42,043 nt of DNA from DAOTUB01 sp034437455 (GCA_034437455.1 DAOTUB010000324.1:1-42043); one strand, 5' to 3'; positions 8,635 through 18,036 are shown, counted from the stretch's first letter. A program made the numbers and translations. The notes: generated by a model not told the origin, from the sequence alone.

Positions 8635-9828
8635 TCACAAATCCAAATCTTCCTCGAGGGCGCGTCGAGTGCACCCGGCTATATATCGGACATCTGTCTC
8701 ACTCAAGCCAGGATAGAGAGGCAAGTTGACCACCTCACGGGATGCCTGCTCGGCGCGCGGATACTCACCCGTGGCATACGGTCGATATGCTTTCAGCAAG
8801 GGCAAAACATACTCAAACACCTGGTCCACCGCTACCGCCTGGGCGAGCATCCGGCGCCGAAAACAACGCTCTTGACGCCGGTCGAGGCGCAACGTATAGT
8901 AGGCATACGTGGCATCCGGGATGATCGGCGCCCGGACAAGGCCTGACACGTCGCGCAGCTCGCGATCATACAACTCGGCCAGAGCACGGCGCCTGTTCAG
9001 CATCGCATCGACCTTGCGCAGTTGCACCAATCCCACGCGCGCCTGGAAATCAGGATAGGCCATCGTAATATCGTCGGGCATATAGTCAGCCGGCAGGTCA
9101 AATTCAGGGTGAGCGACGTGTGTGGGATCGGTCTGATCGCGATGCCATAGGCCATAAATACCCGGCCTGAACATCAGATAGCTGCTCAAAAATCGCGCCC
9201 ACCGTTTGGCCCGCGCCTTGAACGCCGGACCATTCATCTCTGCGTCTCGATAGGTCTTGATCTTCTCGTAAACATCGGGCGAATTGGTGACCAGGATCCC
9301 CCCTTCAAAGGTAGATATTGGCTTGCCAGGGCCAAAGCTAAAAAGCCCCAGGTCACCCCGTAGCTCACCGCCCTCTGAAAGAGCGTGCAAGCTTTGTGCA
9401 CAGTCTTCGACAATGATGACGCGCTCGTCGCCAACAGCAGCACGGATAGCATCCACGTCAGTCAGATAGCCATACATGTGAGTGGCGACGACGGCACGCG
9501 TCTGGGACGTGAGCGCCTGGCTTAGCGCATCGATATCCATATTATAGTCAGCCAGGTCAATATCTACGAATACCGGACGGTTGCCAGAAGCCACTATGGC
9601 ATGCCCCATCACCATACACGTGTATGCAGGCAAGATCACTTCCGCCTGCGACACCCCCAGAGCTTGTAAAGCGGCCATGAGCACAACGCGTCCATAGGCA
9701 AAGGCGACCCCATAGCGCGCGCCCACACGGGCAGCCACAGTCGACTCTAACTCACACCGCGCACGGCCGGGGCGCAGAGCTGCCACAAGCTCCCGGTGAT
9801 TGTAGTAAGGGCGATAGAAAGGGATCAT
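8635..9828 (-). CDS. DegT/DnrJ/EryC1/StrS-family PLP aminotransferase
   Basis: The 397 residues match the usual length for this family, which transaminates keto-sugars to amino-sugars or, in some branches, acts as a dehydratase. The family order is clear. LPAYTCMVMGHAI (about 66-78) is the cofactor-phosphate region. VFVDIDLADYNMD (about 86-98) follows. VEDCAQSLHA holds Asp142, which contacts the pyridine nitrogen. SFGPGKPISTFEGG holds Lys169, the expected Schiff-base lysine. The start is the ATG at 9828, 17 bases past the stop of the PaaK-like gene, so the two are probably co-transcribed. The enzyme would supply an amino-sugar nucleotide for the polysaccharide or for the FemAB-like transferases nearby; the exact sugar cannot be told from sequence. 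Confidence 0.85.
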   Translation of the reverse strand: MIPFYRPYYNHRELVAALRPGRARCELESTVAARVGARYGVAFAYGRVVLMAALQALGVSQAEVILPAYTCMVMGHAIVASGNRPVFVDIDLADYNMDIDALSQALTSQTRAVVATHMYGYLTDVDAIRAAVGDERVIIVEDCAQSLHALSEGGELRGDLGLFSFGPGKPISTFEGGILVTNSPDVYEKIKTYRDAEMNGPAFKARAKRWARFLSSYLMFRPGIYGLWHRDQTDPTHVAHPEFDLPADYMPDDITMAYPDFQARVGLVQLRKVDAMLNRRRALAELYDRELRDVSGLVRAPIIPDATYAYYTLRLDRRQERCFRRRMLAQAVAVDQVFEYVLPLLKAYRPYATGEYPRAEQASREVVNLPLYPGLSETDVRYIAGCTRRALEEDLDL

Positions 9829-9845
9829 ATCTATGACGCCTGTCT

Positions 9846-11201
9846 TTAATCCTTGTCCACTTCTGAGACCGTAAAGCGGTGTTTACCGGTAGGCGTTGCG
9901 GGCAAACTATCCACAAACTCTAGCCTTGCTTCCACGTTATCGCCCAGAATGGTCTTGAGCGCCTTTTGGATATCCTTGAACCTCTCCTCGTCAATGGGGC
10001 CAGGACCAGCTTTAACGACGCGCAAAACCACCAGGTCCACAGTCTTTTGGACAATCTGATACTGCTTGACCGGCCCAAGCAGCGGCACCATCGGAATCAC
10101 AGCCCACGTATTGACATACTCTCCATCTCTAGTTTTGAACAGGTCCAGAATCCGGCCACCGACGACATCCAACAATGGCAGCCCTCGTCCACAAGAGCAC
10201 TGTCGCAGGCTCTTTTTTCCCCAATCCTCCAATTTATAGCGAATCAGAGGGAATCCATAATGGGTCAAACTGGTCAGAGCAAACTCGCCTTCCTCTCCGT
10301 CAGGCACCGGTTCACCATCACGCAGGACCTCCAAGTAACAAGTCCGCGTTGAAAAGTGCAACCCCTCGTGTTTCTCACACTCACAAGCGATCGAGCCGAT
10401 CTCGACGCAGGAATAACTACTAAACACGTCGCACCCCAGCGTTTGTTCAATGAGCTCTCGTTGATGCTCATAAACGGCCTCAGCGCCCGTGTACGCGCCG
10501 CAAACCTCGATATGATGTCCCCGCTGTTGCAAGAATTTGGCAAAGCGATAAAGGGTAGAGGCATAACTCCAAATCACACCGCCGGGATGCTTTTCTAACT
10601 GACTGGCCAATTGCTCCATGCTCTCTTTTGTCATCTGAAAAGCGTTGGACCTTGTGCGATTCGCTAACCAGTCTTTTGCTCGGGTCGCCAGAGTTGCCTG
10701 GGCGCCCGCGCCTACGACCGCGTGGCCCCACAACCAGGCATGGGGTTTTCCCAAATCCCAACCGGACCAGCTCATCTTGTGATAGTATTGGGCGGCGTTA
10801 AAGTCAATATAGTCTGGCTCTTGCATAAGCCACAGCGGCTCCCCTGTCGTGCCACCGGTTTTAGTCGATATCAGACGGCGACGCAGGTCCTCCTCGGTGG
10901 TTATCAGGCGGTCATGGTTCTGACGAACCATCTCTTTGGTCAGTAGCGGGATCTTGGACAAGCTAGCAGGGTCGTTGGCAAAATCGGACGGGCTAAACCC
11001 AACTTGTTTAAACAAGTCGCGGTAATAAGGAACATGGACATTAACATATTCCAGCAAGTCCTGTAAATGCTTACGTTGCAGAGCGATCTGTTCCTCTTTA
11101 CTCAACCATTGAAGCCTATTCAGCTCATCATAATATTCCTTGAGCCTGCTCTTCCCTAGAGCATAAAACTGCGCCGCTATGAATTGACGAATTGAAGACA
11201 T
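9846..11201 (-). CDS. PaaK/CapK-like adenylate-forming enzyme
   Basis: This 451-residue protein belongs to the phenylacetate-CoA ligase/coenzyme F390 synthetase/CapK branch of the adenylate-forming superfamily. The AMP-binding loop is STKTGGTTGEPL (about 110-121). The middle has SSYSCVEIGSIACECE, the branch-typical Cys-rich stretch. YKLEDWG and CSCGRGLPLLDVVGGRI mark the end of the large domain. A small C-terminal domain (about 370-451) follows. Such proteins in capsule loci activate a carboxylic acid with ATP, but the acid is rarely known. The start has one of the best ribosome binding sites in the window (AAGGAGGTG). The gene lies between FemAB-like transferases and the DegT aminotransferase, which fits acylation of an amino-sugar (inference). 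Confidence 0.85.
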   Translation of the reverse strand: MSSIRQFIAAQFYALGKSRLKEYYDELNRLQWLSKEEQIALQRKHLQDLLEYVNVHVPYYRDLFKQVGFSPSDFANDPASLSKIPLLTKEMVRQNHDRLITTEEDLRRRLISTKTGGTTGEPLWLMQEPDYIDFNAAQYYHKMSWSGWDLGKPHAWLWGHAVVGAGAQATLATRAKDWLANRTRSNAFQMTKESMEQLASQLEKHPGGVIWSYASTLYRFAKFLQQRGHHIEVCGAYTGAEAVYEHQRELIEQTLGCDVFSSYSCVEIGSIACECEKHEGLHFSTRTCYLEVLRDGEPVPDGEEGEFALTSLTHYGFPLIRYKLEDWGKKSLRQCSCGRGLPLLDVVGGRILDLFKTRDGEYVNTWAVIPMVPLLGPVKQYQIVQKTVDLVVLRVVKAGPGPIDEERFKDIQKALKTILGDNVEARLEFVDSLPATPTGKHRFTVSEVDKD

Positions 11202-11326
11202 TTTACACCTCCTTGGCTTGTACAGCCTTACAGTTCGGCTCGATCTGGCGAACGATCATCACTTTTTTAGACGCTGCGCCCTTGGACATCTCGCCCAATT
11301 CCAAAAAGCGCCAGCCTTTATCGGCG

Positions 11327-12424
11327 TCAGAATTTCTCAAGCCATTCAGACATTGCATCGACCGAGATATTACGGGCGAGCAACATCATCCCCAACCGGT
11401 ATAATAGCGGCTTGTAGACATAGTCACAAGCCCCCATATAATACTCTACCTCTCCACCAAACCCACGTTTGAATACATAAACGCCCCATAACCCATTCCG
11501 CTTGTCTTGAGGCACATCCTGCCCTTTTTCAAGCATTGCGCCTATTTCATCCGGGATCCCCCACAAGTCACAATACCTGCACCCGCGGGCAATGGCCCAT
11601 TTGATGGCCTCCCACTGAATGAGATAACTGGCATACGTATCACGGCCCTGGCGCGAGGTTCCACCCCACAAATGCATACTCTTGTCGCCAAATACAAAAA
11701 CCATCTTGGCCGCGACCACTTGACCCTGAAACTTGGCCAGCAATAGCCTGACAGAATCTGTACTTTGAAAAGCTTGCCACGCTTGTTGATAAAAAGCCTG
11801 ATTGTGGGTTGGGATACCCTTTACTTTAGCGGTAGTGGCGATAATCTGGTAAAAAGCACCAAGGTCTAGAGCTTTACCCTCCACAACCTCTACCCCTTCT
11901 CGGCCTGCACGTCGGATGAGTTTACGGGTCGTCTTGCGCATATTGGACATCAAAACATCTTTGCCTTTAGCGAGATCGATGACGATGGTACTGCGGGGTT
12001 GATTCGTTTGAAAAGTGGGTTGAAAACCGTATTGTTTTAGCAATTTATGCGCCCGCTCGTCGTTCAACATGTGGGGTTCGATTTTGACAAAGATCGCCCT
12101 CTGACTATGCGCAGCCTTGTGAATGCCAGCAAAGAGTGCGTTACACACTGCTCCGTCTTCCAGGTCAACAATAGGGCCTTTGGGAATATAAGCAACCGTC
12201 AGCGGCAGCAATGGCAAAGGTCGGAAAAGCACCTGAGCGCCGGCCAAGATTTGCCCGTCACGCTCAACACCAACCCGTTGCACTTGCCACCCGAGGGCGG
12301 CCTTAAAATCTCCCCATTCAAAAGACTGCATCAGGTGTCCCGAGGAGACTTGGGAAACGAATGCATTCCATCGGTCACGGTTCTTTTGTGTGTATAGAGT
12401 GCTGACCAAATCGTTTCTGGACAT
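11327..12424 (-). CDS. FemA/FemB-type aminoacyl/peptidoglycan-bridge transferase family protein, second of three
   Basis: About 365 residues. Of the three FemAB-like genes this one most resembles true Fem transferases: HLMQSFEWGDFKAALGW near the N-terminus, then AYIPKGPIVD, then MRKTTRKLIRRAGREGVEV (basic helix of the first GNAT domain). KMVFVFGDKSMHLWGGTS and YLIQWEAIKWAIARGCRYCD with LWGIPDE mark the second. Family members add amino acids from charged tRNA to lipid-linked precursors; homologues also occur in exopolysaccharide loci with unknown acceptors. I use ATG at 12424; GTG at 12436 is also possible, and neither has a strong ribosome binding site. The gaps to both neighbours are 125-183 bases with no clear terminator. 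Confidence 0.8.
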   Translation of the reverse strand: MSRNDLVSTLYTQKNRDRWNAFVSQVSSGHLMQSFEWGDFKAALGWQVQRVGVERDGQILAGAQVLFRPLPLLPLTVAYIPKGPIVDLEDGAVCNALFAGIHKAAHSQRAIFVKIEPHMLNDERAHKLLKQYGFQPTFQTNQPRSTIVIDLAKGKDVLMSNMRKTTRKLIRRAGREGVEVVEGKALDLGAFYQIIATTAKVKGIPTHNQAFYQQAWQAFQSTDSVRLLLAKFQGQVVAAKMVFVFGDKSMHLWGGTSRQGRDTYASYLIQWEAIKWAIARGCRYCDLWGIPDEIGAMLEKGQDVPQDKRNGLWGVYVFKRGFGGEVEYYMGACDYVYKPLLYRLGMMLLARNISVDAMSEWLEKF

Positions 12425-12607
12425 AATAACTTTCACAACTTGTCACTTTCTTGTATGGAACGCCGATTACTTGGCGATACGCTGAGGGTTTACCGAGCTC
12501 AATCCAGAATAAAGCTCATCATCTCGCCGGTCATGTGCTCAACGCTTAGGCACGGCCCCCTTGCACAGAGCCGATGCGGCTATACATAGGGCACGACTTT
12601 TTCATAA

Positions 12608-13657
12608 TCACAAACTTCCTCCCCGCCATTGGCTTCTCATCCTTGCGTGATCTCTGAGTTTTTGATAGAGTCGGTATCCTTGCTTGCTGATCGCCAGCAT
12701 ACCGGGGGCGTGAACAAACGTGTTACGCCCATAGCAGACCAATTCGCCACCAAATTTAGCCTTGAAATCTCGAGGACCATATTCCTCATCTGGCTTACCT
12801 GCGCCGCCAAAGTCATATGTTTTGTAGCCGTTTTCTGCTCCCCATTCAAAGATATGCCATATCAGCAATTCGTTAGCATTGTAACTGCCGTAATCGCGAT
12901 CCATGCCACCGTACCAGCCATATATTGTGTCTTTATAAGCCAGTTCCACCGACCCAGCGATACAAACGTCTTCCACCCAAGCCAGCAAAAATTTAACCAT
13001 GCCGCGCGGATACAGTATACTGAAAGCGGCTTCAAACAGTGATCGATCTGCTATAGGCACCTGGGCGAAAGCATAAGACTTTTCCAGCAACTCGTAACAG
13101 AGCGCCACCTGTTCCTGCTGCGTAATCTCTTGTATCACTACATCTTGGCGCCGGAGGGAACGCCGCAGGTTTTTGCGCGTACGACGACCTATGCTTTGCA
13201 TGACCGCCTCCGGCGGTTGATCTAGATCAATCAGATAATTCAGGTGATCCTCATAAACAAAGTCATGTTCATTCAAAACTGGCTGCAAACGACCTAGATC
13301 TGACAAATTACGCAGTTCGGTAAATAGGGCCTTCCCTTTCGCTCCCTGCTTATAGGCCCGCAGTAGCATCGCCAATGCCTCTTGTCCCTCGGAACCGGGC
13401 GCACAGAGCACGCTTCCATAGGCTATGGCACGGGTAGTCAATCGCCGCAGCAACCCGCCTATCACTGTAACCCGCACCAGTGGCAGCAAAGCCAGTGGAT
13501 AACCATCGTGATCAATAGCAACCCACAAAGAAGGCTGGTATCCCTCAGCCTGATCAAATACTTGAAACATTTGTGGCGTGTGGAAGACATTCCCATTAGG
13601 ATTTTCGTCCACAAAGTCTCGCCACACACGCTCTTCTAGCTGTCGGACAATTTTCAT
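12608..13657 (-). CDS. FemAB/GNAT-fold transferase (Acetyltransf_6-like), third of three
   Basis: About 349 residues from ATG 13657, preceded by GGGAAAG; a TTG at 13672 is less likely. The family signature is GRRTRKNLRRSLRRQDVVI (about 165-185), followed by the second GNAT half: CIAGSVELAYKDTIYGWYGG, then NELLIWHIFEWGAENGYKTY and DFGGAGKPDEEYGPRDFKAKFGG. The ending FKxKFGGE is typical of FemAB-related proteins in exopolysaccharide and exosortase-linked loci. It starts 23 bases past the stop of a glycosyltransferase, so the two are probably one transcript. Presumed cytoplasmic transferase; substrate unknown. Confidence 0.75.
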   Translation of the reverse strand: MKIVRQLEERVWRDFVDENPNGNVFHTPQMFQVFDQAEGYQPSLWVAIDHDGYPLALLPLVRVTVIGGLLRRLTTRAIAYGSVLCAPGSEGQEALAMLLRAYKQGAKGKALFTELRNLSDLGRLQPVLNEHDFVYEDHLNYLIDLDQPPEAVMQSIGRRTRKNLRRSLRRQDVVIQEITQQEQVALCYELLEKSYAFAQVPIADRSLFEAAFSILYPRGMVKFLLAWVEDVCIAGSVELAYKDTIYGWYGGMDRDYGSYNANELLIWHIFEWGAENGYKTYDFGGAGKPDEEYGPRDFKAKFGGELVCYGRNTFVHAPGMLAISKQGYRLYQKLRDHARMRSQWRGGSL

Positions 13658-13680
13658 CTTCTTTCCCACCAAGCTAATGC

Positions 13681-14883
13681 TTATCTCGCGCCCAATCGTT
13701 CCACAAGAGCCACATACTCTGCACCAATGCTGGTCCAGTTGTAGCGTTGATTAAACTTTTCACTATTTTGCGCCAACAGCGCCAGCCGCTCTGGGTCTTT
13801 ATACAACACAAGAATACAACGAACCAAATCGTCAACATTGCCGGGTTCAAAAAATTCAACCATCGTGTCGCTAAAGTAATTTTCGATAGCAGTAGTCCGC
13901 GCGGCAATGCTAGGCAGCCCAAGCGCAGCATATTCCATCAGTTTAGTAGGGAGCAGACCATCGGTGAAAACGTCGTTACGGTAAGGCACAATGCCGACGT
14001 CAGCGGCCCGAATGATCTCTGGAAGCTTTTCAGCCGGGCGTAGTCCAGAATGAATAGTGACGTGGTCTTCCAGGCCAAGGTCTTCAACCATCTGAATCAG
14101 TTGATCTATGTAAAATCCATAGCCCAAAAGGACGAGATGAATATTGGGGATCTCGCGCCTGACCTGATCTATCGCTTGGATTGCTAAATCTAGTCCATAT
14201 CGATAGACTAGGGTCCCATGATAAATTAGTCTAAATTCGTCATCATCCGACAAAGGAGGGCTGCCATCTTTTGGCAAGTGAAAGATGCGCTCATCAGCTA
14301 CGTTCATTACAACACTACATTTTTGCGGTGGGACGCCCCGTTTAACAAGCGTTTCTCGCCAATGGTGACTGACAGTGATGACATGATCGGCAAAGCGGCA
14401 GGAAAGGCGCTCTTGCAGACGAATCAAGCGTGCCGACAAACTGTCGGAGGATTGACCAAACCGCGCCGCGTAAAATTCGGGCATGAGGTCATGGAGGTCC
14501 AGGATGAGCCGGGCACCAAACAACTTGGGCATCCAGGCTGAAAAGACAAGGAAATCAGGAAGATTGTGCACCTGGACGGTACGATATCTCCGTGGCCAAT
14601 ATAATGAGGAAACCTTGAACATGGCCAACAAGAAGAACAACAAATACTCAAACAAATGGATCACCAAACCATCGCGTGCGGAGCGTTTGATTGGCAAGCG
14701 GTAAATGTTGACATCCTTGAAAGAGTCTTTGGGCGACTGGTTTTTACCGCGCAGGCAAATGACATCTACCTCATAACCATATTTAACCAGTGTCTCTGCC
14801 TCACGCTGCACCCGTGTCTCGCCCAAAGGGTAATAAGCATGCACAATCATGCAATGACGTTTGAGGTTATTCTTTTGCATCAT
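13681..14883 (-). CDS. Glycosyltransferase, GT4-like
   Basis: 400 residues, a GT-B fold glycosyltransferase. The N-terminal domain starts with CMIVHAYYPLGETRVQREAE, the usual strand-loop that recognises the acceptor. LILDLHDLMPEFYAARFG and VITVSHHWRETLVKRGV are typical for the GT4 family. The donor-binding domain contains FRLIYHGTLVYRYGLDLAIQ and the EX7E-type segment LLPTKLMEYAALGLPSIAA with its glutamate. Two adjacent ATG codons lie after GAGGT. The predicted role is addition of one sugar from a nucleotide donor to the lipid-linked repeat unit on the cytoplasmic face. Donor and linkage cannot be read from sequence. Confidence 0.85.
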   Translation of the reverse strand: MMQKNNLKRHCMIVHAYYPLGETRVQREAETLVKYGYEVDVICLRGKNQSPKDSFKDVNIYRLPIKRSARDGLVIHLFEYLLFFLLAMFKVSSLYWPRRYRTVQVHNLPDFLVFSAWMPKLFGARLILDLHDLMPEFYAARFGQSSDSLSARLIRLQERLSCRFADHVITVSHHWRETLVKRGVPPQKCSVVMNVADERIFHLPKDGSPPLSDDDEFRLIYHGTLVYRYGLDLAIQAIDQVRREIPNIHLVLLGYGFYIDQLIQMVEDLGLEDHVTIHSGLRPAEKLPEIIRAADVGIVPYRNDVFTDGLLPTKLMEYAALGLPSIAARTTAIENYFSDTMVEFFEPGNVDDLVRCILVLYKDPERLALLAQNSEKFNQRYNWTSIGAEYVALVERLGAR

Positions 14884-14942
14884 TATAAACCTCGATTTTT
14901 CATCAAACTAGTAAAGGATTACGCCATAGACATAATACAATG

Positions 14943-16235
14943 TCACCTATTAAACACACGTAATGTATAGTCCCGCAATGTAAGTGCATCTATATCCCCA
15001 GTGATAGATAGTGCACACTGCGCACCATCAGGCCAACGCGCCAAGCGTAGTAGTGGCCAATTTCCTTCTAGTTGTCTCAGCAATGCGCGTTCATCTTTTG
15101 GTCCAAAATCTCTCTGCTCGAGATAAAATACACAGTCGCAAGCAAGATCTCCCTCCTGCACGATCAGATAACCCTGCTGTCTTAGAAAGCTAGCCAGAGC
15201 AAGCGAGCAATCGGGCGAAACGCCGATAAAAGGCAACCGCTCACTTTGAAACGTCAACTCGTTACCCAACACACGTCGATCGTCCCCAAACCAGGGCTCA
15301 GATGGCGCCTCGACCTCAATCCCCCGACTCAGTAGGGTCAAGCCGGGCGGCCCATCCACGACCAGCCGAAAGGTACCTGCAGACAATTGCGTCACCTGAT
15401 ACGTCGCTGCAGTACGCGCACGCCACCAGTCGGCGATCTCGTCCAGCCGGGCGACCCACACTGGCGGGGACAATGCGCGCGCTTCAGCCAGAGTAGCCCG
15501 CAGCGCCTCCTCACACGGGGCAATCCGCTCCGGGTGGAGACCTAGCACAAACAACTCGCCTAGCGCGTGAACACGTCGCAATATATCTACCCACACCGCG
15601 CTCTTGGTTTTCGTCCCGTCTAATCTCAACCGCTCTACCAGCGCCTCATCATCCGGCAGGCTATAGGGAATTTGCACCAGCCCATTATCCGTTATCAACC
15701 TGGGCACAGAGACGTAAGCTTCAGCCGACCTGGCTCGATAAAAGTCCAGGGCACGATGGTAGGCTTCTGTCTCCAAGCCCTCTTTTACATCCCAGGCCAA
15801 GGCCTGACTGCTATCATAGCTAAAGCCAAGCTTGTCCAGAGCCACCAGGGTGTCTTGACTATAACGTAAATAAGGCGCGCGGAATCCCACGCAGCTCAAT
15901 TGATGGGCCTCGAACATCTGCCGTGCCTGGCCCAAGTGCGCCAGTTGTTGATCTAGCACGAGCTGCGAATAGTCCACGTGATGGTAACCATGGATCGCAA
16001 ACTCGATGTCTCTCTCTTGATATTTTTCCAGTCTGCCCCCACCGCGCGTCAGCGTACAGGCCGTCAGCGGAAAAGTGGCATTGCAGTCAAAACCCTCCAA
16101 CACTTGGGCAAATCTACCTAATGCGTGATCCATCCTGGCTGGCGTGATCCCATAGCGCCTGCCAATCGTCAGAGAACGTTTGATAAGATTAGAGAGCCCC
16201 TTACCCTTGAGCGCTACCGCAAGTGGATTAGGCAT
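14943..16235 (-). CDS. Polysaccharide deacetylase-like protein with permuted NodB motifs
   Basis: 430 residues. NodB-fold motifs are recognisable but in an unusual order. The N-terminal part lacks the TFDDG motif: only CNATFPLTA remains from the strand that normally follows it. Motif 2 is IEFAIHGYHHVDYSQL (HGxxH), motif 3 is FRAPYLRYSQDTL, and LGLHPER fits motif 5. The last 30 residues contain ALSITGDIDALTL, which looks like the missing first motif with its two aspartates, now at the C-terminus. The protein may therefore be circularly permuted and still complete a metal site; otherwise it is catalytically weak. Its substrate would be an N- or O-acetylated glycan. It precedes a GT4-like gene by 59 bases and follows a second deacetylase gene. 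Confidence 0.7.
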   Translation of the reverse strand: MPNPLAVALKGKGLSNLIKRSLTIGRRYGITPARMDHALGRFAQVLEGFDCNATFPLTACTLTRGGGRLEKYQERDIEFAIHGYHHVDYSQLVLDQQLAHLGQARQMFEAHQLSCVGFRAPYLRYSQDTLVALDKLGFSYDSSQALAWDVKEGLETEAYHRALDFYRARSAEAYVSVPRLITDNGLVQIPYSLPDDEALVERLRLDGTKTKSAVWVDILRRVHALGELFVLGLHPERIAPCEEALRATLAEARALSPPVWVARLDEIADWWRARTAATYQVTQLSAGTFRLVVDGPPGLTLLSRGIEVEAPSEPWFGDDRRVLGNELTFQSERLPFIGVSPDCSLALASFLRQQGYLIVQEGDLACDCVFYLEQRDFGPKDERALLRQLEGNWPLLRLARWPDGAQCALSITGDIDALTLRDYTLRVFNR

Positions 16236-16322
16236 ATTAAATCTCTAGCTTGGAGAACAGCACCATCGTTAAACTCCTAACATTGGTATGATGATGCAAA
16301 GATGCTGAACGGATAAAGGCTA

Positions 16323-16344
16323 TTTGCATACAGTTTGCATACAG
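16323..16344. repeat. Perfect tandem repeat of 11 bases, two units
   Basis: TTTGCATACAG occurs twice without a gap, 6 bases past the stop of the second deacetylase gene and about 90 bases before the next start. The period is one helical turn. It could be a pair of protein sites or simple slippage; nothing decides between these. Confidence 0.6.
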
Positions 16345-16350
16345 ATCAAT

Positions 16351-17289
16351 CTACTCACGATCTCTCAAAGACGCAGCATACTCGCCAACAGTCATAAACT
16401 TTACACAATCCAAGGTGGTCATGTAGCTAAACAACTGCTGGGTAACGTTAAACAAAGCACTGCCGTCCATGTGATACAATAGATTTCTCACACGAAAGCC
16501 ATGAGTGCGGATGAAGGAAGGCTTGAAATACTCAGGCTTGATATGTGTGGCCCACCGCTCGCGAAAAGTATTACGCCTTTTCCCTTGTCCACCCGTAGAA
16601 AATTCGGTTGGATGTGCCAAATAAACAATCGGCTTGCCAGTGAGTCGCGACTCGGCAACCAACAACCTAAAAACCAGTTTCATAAAGAATAATCCCAGCA
16701 CCTTGAGCGCGGATGAGATAAACGGGATAAAAGCCGCCGAGATGGGCACCTCCCAAATAGAAACATCTCCCCGTTTGAAAGCATTGTCCCGTCGCGGATG
16801 GTAGGGCCGCCGTGGGGCAAAGACCCAACTGAGGTTAACCAAATTGGAACTTATGAGATCAACGCGCTGCGAGCACACGGAACTGTCTGCCCAATACCCA
16901 TACTCTGCCAGCAACCTTAGTGTCGTAGCTGAGGTCTTGACTCGTGGGCTACGGAAAGCACGAATTGGCGCACCAACGAGGCTTTCCAATTTCTCAGTTG
17001 CCTGCTTGATGTATGCTCGCTGCACGTTTTCCGGCATCCGGTCATAGTCTTCTTCATCCCCATGAGTCAAGCCGTGACAGCCAATCTCGTGCCCTTGGGC
17101 CACCATTTCCTCTATAGTAATGGCATGCATATGCGCAGGCTCGGCAGTAAAGAAAAAGGTCGCACGAATATCCAATTCGTGACATAACCTCACGGCCATT
17201 TGCAGTCTTTGCACCCTTTTGTGGAGTGGCATCCACAGGTCAGGATCAACATCCCAAGTAATCAACACGGGAACGGGTTTATCAGACAC
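16351..17289 (-). CDS. Polysaccharide deacetylase family protein (NodB fold)
   Basis: About 312 residues. The motifs are in normal order: VLITWDVDPDLW supplies motif 1 aspartates (WDVD in place of FDDG), then ATFFFTAEP, then EIGCHGLTHGDEEDY (motif 2, HGxxH), AFRSPRVKTSATTLRLLAEY (motif 3), and IVYLAHPTEF (motif 5). The enzyme should remove acetyl groups from N-acetyl sugars or act on a related linkage. The GTG at 17289 is preferred because AGGAG lies 8 bases upstream; the GTG at 17298 overlaps that site. No signal peptide is visible, so it probably acts in the cytoplasm or peripherally. It is separated by 188 bases from the acyltransferase gene upstream and lies next to a second, permuted deacetylase-like gene. 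Confidence 0.8.
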   Translation of the reverse strand: MSDKPVPVLITWDVDPDLWMPLHKRVQRLQMAVRLCHELDIRATFFFTAEPAHMHAITIEEMVAQGHEIGCHGLTHGDEEDYDRMPENVQRAYIKQATEKLESLVGAPIRAFRSPRVKTSATTLRLLAEYGYWADSSVCSQRVDLISSNLVNLSWVFAPRRPYHPRRDNAFKRGDVSIWEVPISAAFIPFISSALKVLGLFFMKLVFRLLVAESRLTGKPIVYLAHPTEFSTGGQGKRRNTFRERWATHIKPEYFKPSFIRTHGFRVRNLLYHMDGSALFNVTQQLFSYMTTLDCVKFMTVGEYAASLRDRE

Positions 17290-17477
17290 AAGAAACACTC
17301 CTACAATGGATCATATTGCCTGAGCGACATCGCCGAAACTGGTTGGAAACACCCTTGTCGTCAGTCATATGCTGGTCTTTTGTGAGCAAAAAACAAGCGT
17401 TCAAATTTTAAGGACTGAACAATCCCACACGTCACTCAACCCTGTAAACGCAAGAACCAGGCATTCCAGTCTATTTT

Positions 17478-18035
17478 TCAAGACAAGGAATAGTCCGGAT
17501 TATTCCCTATTTTTCTAGCGGGTACGCCTGCGATAACGATACCAGGATCTAAAAAGGATTTATTCACCACTGCATTAGCCCCAATGTGAATCCCATCTGC
17601 GATCTGAATTTTACCAAATATTTTACAACCCGGCTCTATTGTTACACTGTCTCCTATCGTGGGCACATTCCAGAGGCCACGGTCCTCCCCGATAACAACG
17701 CCGATGTTTATTCTAAGGTTCGCACCAATCTTGGCATTGTTGGCAATGACTATGGGGCCTCTATGTACAATGCACAAACCCGGTCCAATGGTATTTATGG
17801 GAATGGTAAAGCCCAATTTTATCTGTAGGTTCCTCAATCGAAGTTTCAAATATACGATATAAGGCTTCCACAACAAGCTATTCTTGCAATTGCTAAAGAA
17901 TTCAACCCTTCTTAACAACATCTGAAAACTCCAAATTGGATCCAATATGAACAAACCTGGCCCTTTACTTCCTCTTCCCAACGCAAGCCGGTCGGACTCT
18001 AAATAGTACCGATATTGCTGTTTAGAGGTTATCAT
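17478..18035 (-). CDS. Hexapeptide-repeat acyltransferase (serine O-acetyltransferase-like)
   Basis: About 185 residues. The second half is a left-handed beta-helix of hexapeptide turns: IGPGLCIVHRGPIVIANNAK, IGANLRINIGVVIG, then PTIGDSVTIEPGCKIFGKI and ADGIHIGANAVVNKSF. It ends with GVPARKIG, as in CysE-like and sugar O-acetyltransferases. His in IVHRG is at the place of the CysE-type catalytic histidine. In this setting it more likely acetylates a sugar hydroxyl than serine. ATG 18035 starts one base after the TGA of the upstream glycosyltransferase, which implies tight translational coupling; an upstream start would overlap that gene. Confidence 0.85.
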   Translation of the reverse strand: MITSKQQYRYYLESDRLALGRGSKGPGLFILDPIWSFQMLLRRVEFFSNCKNSLLWKPYIVYLKLRLRNLQIKLGFTIPINTIGPGLCIVHRGPIVIANNAKIGANLRINIGVVIGEDRGLWNVPTIGDSVTIEPGCKIFGKIQIADGIHIGANAVVNKSFLDPGIVIAGVPARKIGNNPDYSLS

Positions 18036-18036
18036 C

